Made by a program: the position numbers and the translations under genes. The notes under the pieces were generated by a model, which was not told the DNA's origin, did not search any database, and saw only the letters and a list, made by a program, of their open reading frames with translations. This document shows positions 14,181-22,119 of a DNA stretch of 27,469 nt, in pieces; the stretch's first letter is position 1; the number at the start of each line of letters is the position of its first letter. This stretch comes from a virus: positions 1 to 27,469 of IMG/VR virus record IMGVR_UViG_3300032229_000335. One strand, given 5' to 3'.

Positions 14181-15229
14181 CAGTCGGGGGGGATCATGGC
14201 GGAAGCGGCCGCCGTCGTGACGGGACTAGCGCCGGTGCTGCTTACCACCACACGGGCAAAGACATATTCTGCGCCGTTATATCCCATCAGGTCAAATAGG
14301 TATTTCTTCAACGCATAGACGCCAGTAATTGATAGCGTATTGGTCGTGGCGCCGCTTACGGTGGCGATGATTGTTGCCGTTGAGCATGAGAAGGAGCTGA
14401 AATAGACACCCTCCCCGCTGTAGCCGGGATCCCACGTCGAGGCGGTAGGACTGCACCCGCTGGCTGCTGTTGCGCTGATTGCTCCGTTGCTGATATTCGC
14501 CCAGCTGGCGCCATCGTTGAAGCTCACCTGCCATTGATAGGTGAGCGGCGAGGCGTTGGAACTCACCGCACTGACGCTGAATTGCAACGTCTCGCCGGAG
14601 GTGCCAACGACCACGTTGGGAGCTGCCAGACCCAGCCAGTCGGCGTCGTATTGCGCCACCCAATCCGCCCATGCTGCGGCCTCGCCGGCGGAACCAACGG
14701 CTGCCTGCCAGGCGTCGTAGAGCGCATCACCAGCCCAGTAACCATCATCAGGCAGCGGCACCAATGGATCCGGCGCGGTGAGTTCGCGGCCGTTAAGCCA
14801 GGCGTTCATGAACTGATCTGCCGGTGGCGTGATGATCGTGATCACATTCCCCCCACACGGCACCGCCACCAGCCCAGGGGGCGACACCTCAAACACCCGC
14901 CGGAACGTCGCCTGGAGCATCGCCCGGCCGCCGTTGAATTGGTCCACTGTCCACCGATCGCAGCGCCATGCGGTGGCCGCTGCAGCGCCCGGTGCGGTCC
15001 AGCTGAACGGCTGCCCGTCTGCCGCCCGTGCTGCCAGGAACGCCTCAACCTCGGCGCGGCCTGTGGGCCACAGCTCGAACGTCAGGTCCCAGGCGGGGCG
15101 GACAGGGTTCAGCCCCCAGCGGCGCTCCTGAACCAGGCCATCGCCCAGTTGCGTCAGTCGGGCGCGGCTGCTGATGGCCTGTTCTGCCGGCAGGTTCGGC
15201 CGGTAGTTGGGGAACGCCGGGATCGTCAC
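14180..15229 (-). CDS. M-like minor tail protein with C-terminal Ig-like extension
   Basis: 349 residues. The first 110 residues are an M-like tail domain (WDLTFELWPTGRAEVEAFLA, GQPFSWTAPG, WRCDRW, LQATFRRVFEV) that aligns with the neighbouring 115-residue protein. A middle part contains aromatic short repeats (WLNGRE, DDGYWAGDALYDAWQAAVGS, WADWVAQYDADWLGL). The C-terminal 150 residues look Ig-like: LQFSVSAVSSN, PLTYQWQVSFNDGASWANIS, NTLSITGV, YVFARVVVSSTGASP, with a W in strand C. Ig-like domains on phage tails are usually surface-exposed and thought to bind carbohydrates weakly. The fusion enlarges a normally 110-residue protein threefold. Confidence 0.8.
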   Translation of the reverse strand: MTIPAFPNYRPNLPAEQAISSRARLTQLGDGLVQERRWGLNPVRPAWDLTFELWPTGRAEVEAFLAARAADGQPFSWTAPGAAAATAWRCDRWTVDQFNGGRAMLQATFRRVFEVSPPGLVAVPCGGNVITIITPPADQFMNAWLNGRELTAPDPLVPLPDDGYWAGDALYDAWQAAVGSAGEAAAWADWVAQYDADWLGLAAPNVVVGTSGETLQFSVSAVSSNASPLTYQWQVSFNDGASWANISNGAISATAASGCSPTASTWDPGYSGEGVYFSSFSCSTATIIATVSGATTNTLSITGVYALKKYLFDLMGYNGAEYVFARVVVSSTGASPVTTAAASAMIPPD

Positions 15230-15573
15230 AGCGCCACCACCTCCTCGAATTTTGCTGTGACCTCATGGTGCTCACAGCTGGCCAGGTTTAGGCGCCATTC
15301 CCGGCACCGGACCAGCCGCTGGGAGTCGCCCACTGGAGTCCAGTAGAACGGCTCCCCGGCGGCCTCCCTGGCCTGCAGGAACGCGGTCAGCGCCACGCCA
15401 TCAGCAGGGAGCAGGACGAAGCGCAGGCTGGGCCAGGTGCGTAGATCCTGGGCGCGGCCGATGGTGCCGCCCTGCTCCAGCTGATCAGCCGCAGGGCCCT
15501 GCCGGATCCGTGGCGCCCGTTCAACCGTAAGCGGCTCGGCGGGCACATAGGAGCTGGGGAGCGTCGCGGTCAT
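15226..15573 (-). CDS. M: Minor tail protein (lambda M-like)
   Basis: 115 residues, the usual length of the M family. Pattern: WPSLRFVLLPADGVALTAFL, QAREAAGEPFYWTPVG, VRCREWRLN, EVTAKFEEVVAL. It occupies lambda's M position directly after the tape measure (ATGA overlap at both ends) and probably caps the tail tube during tip assembly. It is clearly paralogous to the first 110 residues of the next gene. Confidence 0.85.
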   Translation of the reverse strand: MTATLPSSYVPAEPLTVERAPRIRQGPAADQLEQGGTIGRAQDLRTWPSLRFVLLPADGVALTAFLQAREAAGEPFYWTPVGDSQRLVRCREWRLNLASCEHHEVTAKFEEVVAL

Positions 15574-18500
15574 GCCAGCAGGCCGCCGGGCCGGCGATGG
15601 TGCGCCAGGCGTGAATCGATCACCTGGCTCAGATCCCGCCCGAGGGCCTCGCTCCGGCTGTTGTCCCCGCTGGCCTGGGTGCCGCGTGCATCGACGTTTA
15701 CTGTCACCGCAGTCCCGCCACCGCCGCCGCCTGAGAGCTGAACCGGGATTGCCCGACCGCGCGACAGCGGCACGATCGCCTCTGTCCCGTGCAGCATCGC
15801 GCCATAGCCGGACCTCGGGCCGGTGCTGATGCCGCCCTCGGCAAACCCTGGCGCCCAGCCGGGGCCAGCGGTGGGGAGCGTGATCTGCGGATTGAACGCA
15901 CCGCCACTGCCGCCACCGATGGCGCCCAGCAATGGCCTGAGCACCATTTGGGCGATGATGATCCGGGTTGTATCACGCAGGATCTGAGCGGCGAACTCTC
16001 GAAAATTCGTCGTCCCCGTGGTGGTCAACTCCGTGAGCGCATCCGTCAGGCTGCCGATGCCATCAGTCGCCAGGCTCTGGAACGATTGGCGCATGGTGCC
16101 AACTGAATCGAGCCAGGAGCTGATTCCATCCATGGCACCCATCCCGATCCTGGAGTCCTGCTGGTTTTTGCCCATCAGGTCCATCCCGGTTGTGAAGGTG
16201 CTATCAGGCAACCGGCCACCAAACGCCAGCTCGGAATAGCGGCGCGTCTCGTCGGCCAGGATGCCGGCGGCGTCGGCCTGTTCGTAGATCAGTTTTACCT
16301 GATTGGTTAATTCTTCCGTCCGCTTTTTATCGGTTTCGGCCTGAGCGCTGGCGAGGTCCTGAGCGTTGCGGTAAGCCTGCTGCTGCATTTCGGCGTTGCC
16401 AGCACCCAGCGCCAGCCGCTTCTCCTGAACTGGTAAATCACTCGCCCAGATGCCGGCTTGCTTGCTGACCAGCTCTAGCATCTTTCGCTCACCATCAAGC
16501 CGTGCTTTCTTGATAAGGTCCTTGTCTTTTTCGGCTTGCATTGATTGCTTTTCGTTCTCCCATAACGCCGCTCTTAGGTCGGCTTCTGATCGAAGATCAC
16601 GGACTCGGGCGGCTTGGCGTTGGGCATCGTCGTAATTGGCAGCAGATGCCTGAGCCACATCGTCCATACCGAATCCGACATTAGTTATTGAGCCGCCAAA
16701 GAATCGTTTTAACGCTGTTGCTCGATGAGGGCCCATTGCAGCAACGCCACTTGCTGGACTGGTCCCAAAAGCATCACGGCCGTTAGGATTTGCCTTTGGA
16801 TTGCCGCCGAGAACTGTCCTGTAAAGGTCAAGCAAGCTGGCGCCTTGGGTAGACATGCCAACAGACTTGAACCTGTCCTCAAAATAACGGACAACAGGGC
16901 CCATGACTTGCTCTTCAAAAGATTGGCCCTGATGCGCCCCATATTGCCGTCGCTCCGGCGGACCAAATTGGATCAATCCTAAATAATTATTTCCGGCGCC
17001 ACCTCGCTGGCTTGGGCTATAGCTACCACCAGTCTCAAAACCAATTATTGTGGCCAGATCAAGTGGGCTTACGCCAAGTTTTTTTGCTGCGGCTACCAAT
17101 GCACGGGCTTGGCTGCCAAGCTGGAAGGATGCGCTCCCCCCACCTCCCCCACCTCCCCCGCCACCAGCCTTAGGCTCTGTGCCCCGCACCTTGGCAATAG
17201 CGGCGGCCACGTTCGGGGGCGTTGCGGTAGTTGGGAGCCGTGGGGGAGCGGCTGGTGTGATCAGGCGTTGTGTCTTGCTGTCGAACGTCCCCACACCAGG
17301 AACGCTGAAAGTAGAAGAGCCGACCGATGGCGCAGGCCCTCCGCCAAACACTGACGGGAACCTCTCTCGCACCGCATTGGCACCCCTGGCACCGGCGACA
17401 ATTGGCCCGCCAATTGAGGTGGCCATTCCCCCCAGGGTTGCTGACGTGGCTGATAGCACGCCTTGGACTGGACCTGAGCCAAGAAACTTGATTAGGCCAG
17501 TAAGGCCTTTCAGTACCTCGGAAATTGCTGGAAGAACCACATCGCCCATTGTGGTAGACAAGTCCTTCCAAGCGTTATCAAATTGCTTCACCGGATCAAT
17601 AGCTTTGCCAGCCGCAATGCCAGCTTCTGTAGTCGCCTTAGCGTTGTTTGCGGTAAATTTATTCAATCGTTCTAGCCTGTCATTCATCAATCCGACGACA
17701 GCCTTATAGCCATCAATATCGCTAAACAGAATCGCCATGGCATCTGTACTCATGCCGGTTTTCTTTGCGACATCTTCCAGGAATCCGGCCATCCCTTTAG
17801 CCGCAAGGGACTGAGCGTTAAACTCCAACCCAAGAGCCTCAGAAAGATCCGCCGCCTCTTTTGTTGGCTTAATAATTGACTTCATCATCTGGTTAATGCC
17901 AGAGAATGTAGATTCAACCGGCACGCCTTGAGCTGTCAGCGCAGAGATTGCCCCGTTGATCTGCTCAAGCGGAATTTTTGCGGCTGCAGCAGTTGGGACA
18001 AGGCGCCCAATCGATTGCGCATATTCGTTAACTTTGATCTTGCCATCATTCTGCGTGACAACCATCTGGGCCACAATCTTATTCACCTGCTCCGCCCTCA
18101 TCCCATATCCGTTCAGGATCGAGGTAGCGGCATCCGCCACGGTTTTGATGTCGCTGAATCCCCCGGCAGCACCCTCAGACGATGCCCGCAAGATCTTCAG
18201 CACGTCATCCGTCGAGCTGAAGCCGCTGGAGAGGATTTCATAGGCAGCGGCCCCCGCAGTGGCCCGGTCCGTGAGGTAGCCCTGCTCCCTCACCAAATCC
18301 TGGATCCGTGCCGTCAGGCCTGCCGCGTCATCGCTCAGCGTCGAAATGGCTCGTGTCTGCGTCGCCACGTCCCTGGCATTGCCGACGCCCGTTCCGATCA
18401 GCGCGCCGCCGGCCAGCAGCCCAGCGCCGGCGATCATCCCGCCAGGGCCGGCCATCGCCAGCGCCCCGGCACCGGCCCCTAGGGCGCCCTGCATTCCGCC

Positions 18501-18875
18501 GCCCATCATCAGCGCCCCAGCCGCCGCACCGCCAGCGCTGTGCATTGCCTGCTGCCGCTGCTGCGTTGCGTTCAGGGATTGCAGCTGCTTCTCATAAGCC
18601 TGCAGATCCTTAGTCAGCACCTTATAGCGGTTAGACGTTGGATCCACCGCATTGCGTAGATTCGTTAGTGCATTGATCTGTTGATTGATGCTGTTGACGC
18701 TATTGCCTGCTGCCTGCCCATATTGTTTCGTGGCAATGTAGAGCTTATCAATTGTCCGCTCTGACATTTGACTTACAGCCGACAAATTCTTAAGTGAATT
18801 GCCGACCTGCTGGATATTATTCGCTCCTGATACTTGTGCCGTCAGCTTTAGGACGGTCTCCATCGAAACAGCCAT
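15570..18875 (-). CDS. H: Tape measure protein with embedded muralytic domain
   Basis: 1,101 residues; sets tail length and is ejected with the DNA. N-terminal helical region (about 1-110), glycine/alanine-rich hydrophobic segments (about 110-165, ALMMGGGMQGALGAGAG and GPGGMIAGAGLLAGGALIG), then the TP901-type conserved core (about 175-400: YLTDRATAGAAAYEILSSGF, GYGMRAEQVNKIVAQM, AQGVPVESTFSGINQMM, SEALGLEF). A ten-glycine linker (plus 17136-17165) precedes a lysozyme/transglycosylase-like domain (about 590-720) with LDLATIIGFETGGSYSP and its candidate catalytic Glu at about residue 614, LGLIQFGPPERRQYG. A long helical part follows and a lambda-type C-terminus (LTELTTTGTTNFREFAAQIL, IIAQMVLRPLLGAIGG). 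The murein domain would open the wall during injection. Confidence 0.92.
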   Translation of the reverse strand: MAVSMETVLKLTAQVSGANNIQQVGNSLKNLSAVSQMSERTIDKLYIATKQYGQAAGNSVNSINQQINALTNLRNAVDPTSNRYKVLTKDLQAYEKQLQSLNATQQRQQAMHSAGGAAAGALMMGGGMQGALGAGAGALAMAGPGGMIAGAGLLAGGALIGTGVGNARDVATQTRAISTLSDDAAGLTARIQDLVREQGYLTDRATAGAAAYEILSSGFSSTDDVLKILRASSEGAAGGFSDIKTVADAATSILNGYGMRAEQVNKIVAQMVVTQNDGKIKVNEYAQSIGRLVPTAAAAKIPLEQINGAISALTAQGVPVESTFSGINQMMKSIIKPTKEAADLSEALGLEFNAQSLAAKGMAGFLEDVAKKTGMSTDAMAILFSDIDGYKAVVGLMNDRLERLNKFTANNAKATTEAGIAAGKAIDPVKQFDNAWKDLSTTMGDVVLPAISEVLKGLTGLIKFLGSGPVQGVLSATSATLGGMATSIGGPIVAGARGANAVRERFPSVFGGGPAPSVGSSTFSVPGVGTFDSKTQRLITPAAPPRLPTTATPPNVAAAIAKVRGTEPKAGGGGGGGGGGSASFQLGSQARALVAAAKKLGVSPLDLATIIGFETGGSYSPSQRGGAGNNYLGLIQFGPPERRQYGAHQGQSFEEQVMGPVVRYFEDRFKSVGMSTQGASLLDLYRTVLGGNPKANPNGRDAFGTSPASGVAAMGPHRATALKRFFGGSITNVGFGMDDVAQASAANYDDAQRQAARVRDLRSEADLRAALWENEKQSMQAEKDKDLIKKARLDGERKMLELVSKQAGIWASDLPVQEKRLALGAGNAEMQQQAYRNAQDLASAQAETDKKRTEELTNQVKLIYEQADAAGILADETRRYSELAFGGRLPDSTFTTGMDLMGKNQQDSRIGMGAMDGISSWLDSVGTMRQSFQSLATDGIGSLTDALTELTTTGTTNFREFAAQILRDTTRIIIAQMVLRPLLGAIGGGSGGAFNPQITLPTAGPGWAPGFAEGGISTGPRSGYGAMLHGTEAIVPLSRGRAIPVQLSGGGGGGTAVTVNVDARGTQASGDNSRSEALGRDLSQVIDSRLAHHRRPGGLLA

Positions 18876-19267
18876 CAGCCTCTAGCCTCCGCGAGTTCCA
18901 TCAGCACACCAGTCTCAATCAATCGCACGTCGTCATAGAGCACCCTGATTGGATCACCCTCCGCCAGTTCCGCCAGGCCGCGACCGCCCAGCAGCACCAA
19001 CAGATCCAGCCCAACCACGCCGCCCATGCTGGTGCGCCATTGTGTATCCATTCTGAGGAACATCTTCAACGCCTCAGCATTTTCTGGCCACACATCAAAC
19101 ACCTCAGGATTCTTCGGCTTGATCTGCGCCTCCGCAGGCAGGCCGAACAGCTCAGCCTGCTTATTCGCCACGCTCACATCCTCGCGCCGGCCGGTCTGAA
19201 CCTTGGCCCAATGCCGGCCAGCGCCAATCAGTTTTTTGCCCTGGCATCCTGCAGGCTCTCGCGCCAT
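18875..19267 (-). CDS. Tail chaperone T extension, made as G-T fusion by -1 frameshift
   Basis: The frame contains NPEVFDVWPENAEALKMFLR, MDTQWRTSMGGVVGLDLLVL, a DUF1799-type tail-chaperone second domain. The ATG at 19267 lies inside the G reading frame, and its first residues (MAREPAGCQG) look non-native. The true product is probably G residues 1-126 joined by -1 slippage at 19231-19237 to LIGAGRHWAKVQ and on, about 244 residues, spanning 18875-19608. In lambda the equivalent GT protein bridges tape measure and major tail protein. The stop overlaps the tape-measure start as TGATG. Confidence 0.8.
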   Translation of the reverse strand: MAREPAGCQGKKLIGAGRHWAKVQTGRREDVSVANKQAELFGLPAEAQIKPKNPEVFDVWPENAEALKMFLRMDTQWRTSMGGVVGLDLLVLLGGRGLAELAEGDPIRVLYDDVRLIETGVLMELAEARG

Positions 19268-19608
19268 GCAGCAGTGATTGCCGAGGCAACCTTCGCAACG
19301 GCCAGCAATTGCGCACGAGCAGCCACAGAGTAGGCCATCGGCACCGCCTCACCCTTGACCGTCTCCGTGATCTCACCCTCAGGCCAGCCGGCCAGCACCC
19401 GCTCTGCCAGCATCTGATCATTGATCAGCACCGGGGCATCAGCAGCCTGGAACCGCTGGCGATCAATCAGCGCTTGCACCTCATAGATCTCCGCCTGATC
19501 CAGCCGGCGGAAAAATACCTTGAACGTAGATCGATCATTCTTGCTATTGCCTGGCACCTCCAGTTCAACGGGCCATTCGTAGCTGTCGCTCAGGGTAATG
19601 TTGAACAT
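19228..19608 (-). CDS. G: Tail assembly chaperone (lambda G-like)
   Basis: 126 residues, close to lambda G (140). Starts at MFNITLSDSYEWPVELEVPG, typical of tail chaperones: a small beta domain (TFKVFFRRLDQAEIYEVQAL) followed by helices (ALIDRQRF, ARAQLLAVAKVASAITAAW). It binds the tape measure during tail assembly and is not in the virion. The position between major tail protein and tape measure, and the slippery site at its stop codon, support the call. No Shine-Dalgarno sequence is seen upstream; it starts 8 bases after the major tail stop, so coupling is likely. Confidence 0.85.
   Translation of the reverse strand: MFNITLSDSYEWPVELEVPGNSKNDRSTFKVFFRRLDQAEIYEVQALIDRQRFQAADAPVLINDQMLAERVLAGWPEGEITETVKGEAVPMAYSVAARAQLLAVAKVASAITAAWRESLQDARAKN
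19231..19237 (-). other. Slippery heptamer A AAA AAC for programmed -1 frameshifting
   Basis: On the minus strand the G frame reads GCA AAA AAC TGA, so a canonical X-XXY-YYZ heptamer (A AAA AAC) immediately precedes the G stop at 19230-19228. Slipping back one base gives AAA AAA CTG ATT and enters the T frame. Downstream GC-rich sequence (GGCGCTGGCCGGC) could form a stimulatory structure. Lambda uses GGGAAAG at the same gene position. Confidence 0.82.
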
Positions 19609-19616
19609 GAATCAGA

Positions 19617-20801
19617 TCAGGAAAGAACAAGTCTCCACTCATCGTTACCGACAGTAGGGACGGAATCAAACGGTGCATTGAGCATCTCAATCCCCTGCGA
19701 GCTGGAGCGGGTGAGTTGCCCGAGGTGGCAATTAGGGGCCAGCAAGGTGACGGTCCGACCGGCCGCACCGTTCAGGCTCACTGTAAAGATTCCATCGCTG
19801 GCGCCGCTGTTATCTTGGGCGGCCGCAAAATAGTTTTTCTGCGCAATCGTCGGCATCTCAAACATCACTGACCCGCTACTGGCGCGGCCGGTAGCGAGGA
19901 CTTTCCGAGTGCAGCCCACCAGATTGCGATGCGCCAGGCTCACGCCAGCATCGAACGTGAATGATTCCACGCATGGGGAGTACCCCAGGAAAGAGACAGC
20001 GCCCGCACCGTCACGATCGAACAGCAGCGCGTCCACCTGATTGGTGTAGCTGGTGGGCGGTACTGCGCTGGTGTCGGTGACCGGGTTGATAATGCCCTCC
20101 ATCGTGAACGTGAGCGTTGGCCGGTCGCTGGAGGGGCCAGCGCCGCTCCAGGTGCCGCGGCAGCCGGTTGCCTTAAACAAAATGTTGTCGTCGTAGAAGT
20201 AGATTGTGCAGCTGGTATCCGTCACCCCATCAGTTTGGGTGATAGGAGAGTAGAGCACATTTGCGCCGATAGAATAGGCCGTGGCCGACGCAGCCGTATA
20301 GGTTCCGGCATACGGCTGAACTGTTGCAACCTTCGTGCTGCCCACATATCCGGTGATCACCCCATAACTGCCGTTGCCGGTGCCGCTGGTGTTGGCGATC
20401 CTCGACCCCAGGTAGAACCCATCCACAGCGCTAGCAGTGTTGGCCAGCGTGATCGTATTGGTGCCGCCAGCGGTAGCAGAACCGGTCACGGCCGAGGCGG
20501 TAACGGTCTGCGCGCTTGCGCACGAGAGCATGAGCGGCGACCACGACGGAGCGGTGCCAGCGGTGCCGCTACCGGTGAATTCAACCGTGACTGTGATCAC
20601 ATGGCGCTGATTCGCCATCAACTTTTTGAACCCACCAAACGATGGGCGGATCCTGGTCTGCTCCACTGAATCGCCAACCAATGGCTGAACGTCCAGGCTG
20701 ACGCACTGGATCCCATTGGCAGACGTTGGGCTGCTATCAGTCGCGTAATTTGCTCCCTCCAGTTTTGCCAGGATCCACTGTCTCTGAGTTACTGCCACCA
20801 T
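19617..20801 (-). CDS. V: Major tail tube protein (lambda V-like role)
   Basis: 394 residues. Starts with a GAGGAA ribosome site seven bases upstream of ATG 20801. The N-terminus (WILAKLEGANYATDSSPTSA, SVEQTRIRPSFGG, HVITVTVEFTGSG) and later parts (CTIYFYDDNILFKATGCRGT, PTLTFTMEGII, VESFTFDAGVSLAHRN) match phage tail tube proteins. Residues about 105-175 (NTITLANTASAVDGFYLGSR, GTGNGSYGVITGYVGSTKVA) form an inserted glycine/serine-rich beta module known from other phage structural proteins, so the protein is longer than lambda V (246). Location directly before G/GT and the tape measure supports the role. Confidence 0.82.
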   Translation of the reverse strand: MVAVTQRQWILAKLEGANYATDSSPTSANGIQCVSLDVQPLVGDSVEQTRIRPSFGGFKKLMANQRHVITVTVEFTGSGTAGTAPSWSPLMLSCASAQTVTASAVTGSATAGGTNTITLANTASAVDGFYLGSRIANTSGTGNGSYGVITGYVGSTKVATVQPYAGTYTAASATAYSIGANVLYSPITQTDGVTDTSCTIYFYDDNILFKATGCRGTWSGAGPSSDRPTLTFTMEGIINPVTDTSAVPPTSYTNQVDALLFDRDGAGAVSFLGYSPCVESFTFDAGVSLAHRNLVGCTRKVLATGRASSGSVMFEMPTIAQKNYFAAAQDNSGASDGIFTVSLNGAAGRTVTLLAPNCHLGQLTRSSSQGIEMLNAPFDSVPTVGNDEWRLVLS

Positions 20802-20910
20802 CGCTCAGTTCCTCGGGAGCTGAAAGGTCATTTTCACGACGCCGGACACCATCAGCCCCAACGACGTAACAACCGCCCAGGCCGGCGTATTCGTCATGGA
20901 GATCAGGCAT
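20737..20910 (-). CDS. Small conserved-looking phage protein in the tail operon
   Basis: 57 residues, starting at ATG 20910, 19 bases after the tail-terminator stop. MPDLHDEYAGLGGCYVVGAD, GVRRRENDLSAPEELS resembles small phage proteins with a G-L-G-G-S-Y-V-x-D-x-x-G-x-R pattern that sit in head or tail operons. Its last 65 bases overlap the start of the major tail gene in another frame and also contain that gene's ribosome site, so the C-terminal third is under dual coding. It fills what would otherwise be an unexplained 128-base gap. Function unknown. Confidence 0.55.
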   Translation of the reverse strand: MPDLHDEYAGLGGCYVVGADGVRRRENDLSAPEELSDGGSNSETVDPGKTGGSKLRD

Positions 20911-20929
20911 CAGGAAACCGCTGATAGTG

Positions 20930-21355
20930 TCACGCTACCGACTCGAAATCAGCCACGCTCGTGCGATAACGCACCCGGTAGCGCATTAGGAACCATCCCG
21001 ACGTTGCGTCGCCCTGCTCCATTGCTGGCGTCCACCCCAGGTACGTCAGGCCGTTGCAGAGGCCCCCCAGCCGGCGGTCAGCCATCAGCCGGCGGTGGAC
21101 GTTACAGACAATTGGATCCGCCGTCTGATCCGGCACCGCACCAACGGCGAACACTTCAATCTGCAGCGTAAGGTCATGATCGATTTTGCAGATACTAAAC
21201 TCCGTCGCCGGATCATCGCCGGGGGTGATCACCAGCAGCGGCGCTTCCGTTCGATCCGCTGAATCCTGACGGCTGCGATACACCCCTGTCACCCCTGCCG
21301 TAGGGGCCAGCAGCGTCGCCACATAGGCCAGGATCCGCTCTCGCTGTGATGCCAT
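20930..21355 (-). CDS. Tail terminator / minor tail protein (U-like position)
   Basis: 141 residues from ATG 21355, which has TGGAGAA at a proper distance and overlaps the preceding stop as TGATG; the longer reading to 21382 adds nine unlikely residues. Pattern: RERILAYVATLLAPTAGVTG, VYRSRQDSADRTEAPLLVIT, LTLQIEVFAVGAVPDQTADP, FLMRYRVRYRT, an alpha/beta layout usual for tail terminator proteins that cap the tube. Placed two genes before the major tail gene as in lambda Z/U/V. Assignment is by fold-like pattern and order. Confidence 0.7.
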   Translation of the reverse strand: MASQRERILAYVATLLAPTAGVTGVYRSRQDSADRTEAPLLVITPGDDPATEFSICKIDHDLTLQIEVFAVGAVPDQTADPIVCNVHRRLMADRRLGGLCNGLTYLGWTPAMEQGDATSGWFLMRYRVRYRTSVADFESVA

Positions 21356-21654
21356 CAGATTTTCTCCAGGGCGATCGTCCACAGGGCGCCATCGCCCATG
21401 GGTTGGGGTGCCATCCGCGACACGAATGCCACTCCGTCAACCGTGATCGCGGTCCCTCGCGGCGTGCCGGCCGCATCCTCAGCCGCCACCTCCAGCACAT
21501 AGTCAGTCGTCATGACCTGCCCATCCAGGATCGCCTCAGTCGGATGATGGAGCACTCCCTGATAGACCGTCTCATCGCCGGTGATCAGGTAGGAGTTTCC
21601 ACAGCGGCGGTTTGTGATCGCCATTGCCCTGCGGCTCATGTCCATGAACGCCAT
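21355..21654 (-). CDS. Head-tail connector protein (FII-like)
   Basis: 99 residues with a strong GGAGGC ribosome site (21661-21666) six bases before ATG 21654. The sequence (YQGVLHHPTEAILDGQVMTT, VDGVAFVSRMAPQPMGDGAL, WTIALEKI) has the beta-barrel-like pattern of small head-tail joining proteins, ending in the usual G-x-L-W-x-I-x-L strand. It would plug the connector and bind the tail terminator. Order between capsid and tail genes fits; similarity is weak, so the role is inferred. Confidence 0.65.
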   Translation of the reverse strand: MAFMDMSRRAMAITNRRCGNSYLITGDETVYQGVLHHPTEAILDGQVMTTDYVLEVAAEDAAGTPRGTAITVDGVAFVSRMAPQPMGDGALWTIALEKI

Positions 21655-21657
21655 TGC

Positions 21658-22119
21658 TCAGCCTCCAGATGCTGGGCCAGGGATCAGCTGGTCCCCGTTC
21701 ACGTACCAAACCCTGGCGCGGGCATTCACGGCCGAGCGATCAAACAATTTCACGCCCTGGGGGCTTAGGTAACCCGGTGGCTCACCCTCGTTGCTCATGG
21801 CCGACCATTCCAGGCCAGGGATTAGGGCCAGGATATGGGTCCGCTCGAAAATCGTGCCGGTCTGCGGTAGGCCAGCGGTGAGCATTGCGGCAACCGCACC
21901 TGTAGCCGCGATATTTACATGATGACCACCGATCGTGGTTGCTTCGTCGCGCTGAATGGCGCCGATCTCATCGATGTGGACATCGAGAGCGGGGATCAGC
22001 ACGTTGCCCTCCAGCGTGGCCAGCGGGGTGCCATCGGGGAACACCTGAGACGTAATGCCCTGCCGGAAGCAGGCTCGATCAGGGCACCAGCAGAGCACCT
22101 CGATGACACTGAACGGCAT
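21658..22119 (-). CDS. Hypothetical protein in head-tail junction region
   Basis: 153 residues from ATG 22119, which overlaps the preceding stop as TGATG; a GTG one codon earlier is possible. The sequence begins MPFSVIEVLCWCPDRACFRQ with three cysteines near the N-terminus (CWCPDRAC) and continues as a mixed alpha/beta protein (GNVLIPALDVHIDEIGAI, THILALIPGLEW, ARARVWYVNGDQLIPGP). No family recognised. In lambda this place holds FI, Z and similar connector genes, so a head-completion role is possible. Confidence 0.6.
   Translation of the reverse strand: MPFSVIEVLCWCPDRACFRQGITSQVFPDGTPLATLEGNVLIPALDVHIDEIGAIQRDEATTIGGHHVNIAATGAVAAMLTAGLPQTGTIFERTHILALIPGLEWSAMSNEGEPPGYLSPQGVKLFDRSAVNARARVWYVNGDQLIPGPASGG

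Noticed and set aside
14534-15346. Rightward 270-residue frame opposite the M-like genes
   Set aside because: Antisense shadow; the minus-strand frames have clear paralogous tail domains.
19238-19267. Independent start for the T-type chaperone at ATG 19267
   Set aside because: No ribosome site, starts inside G, and the slippery heptamer explains the frame better.
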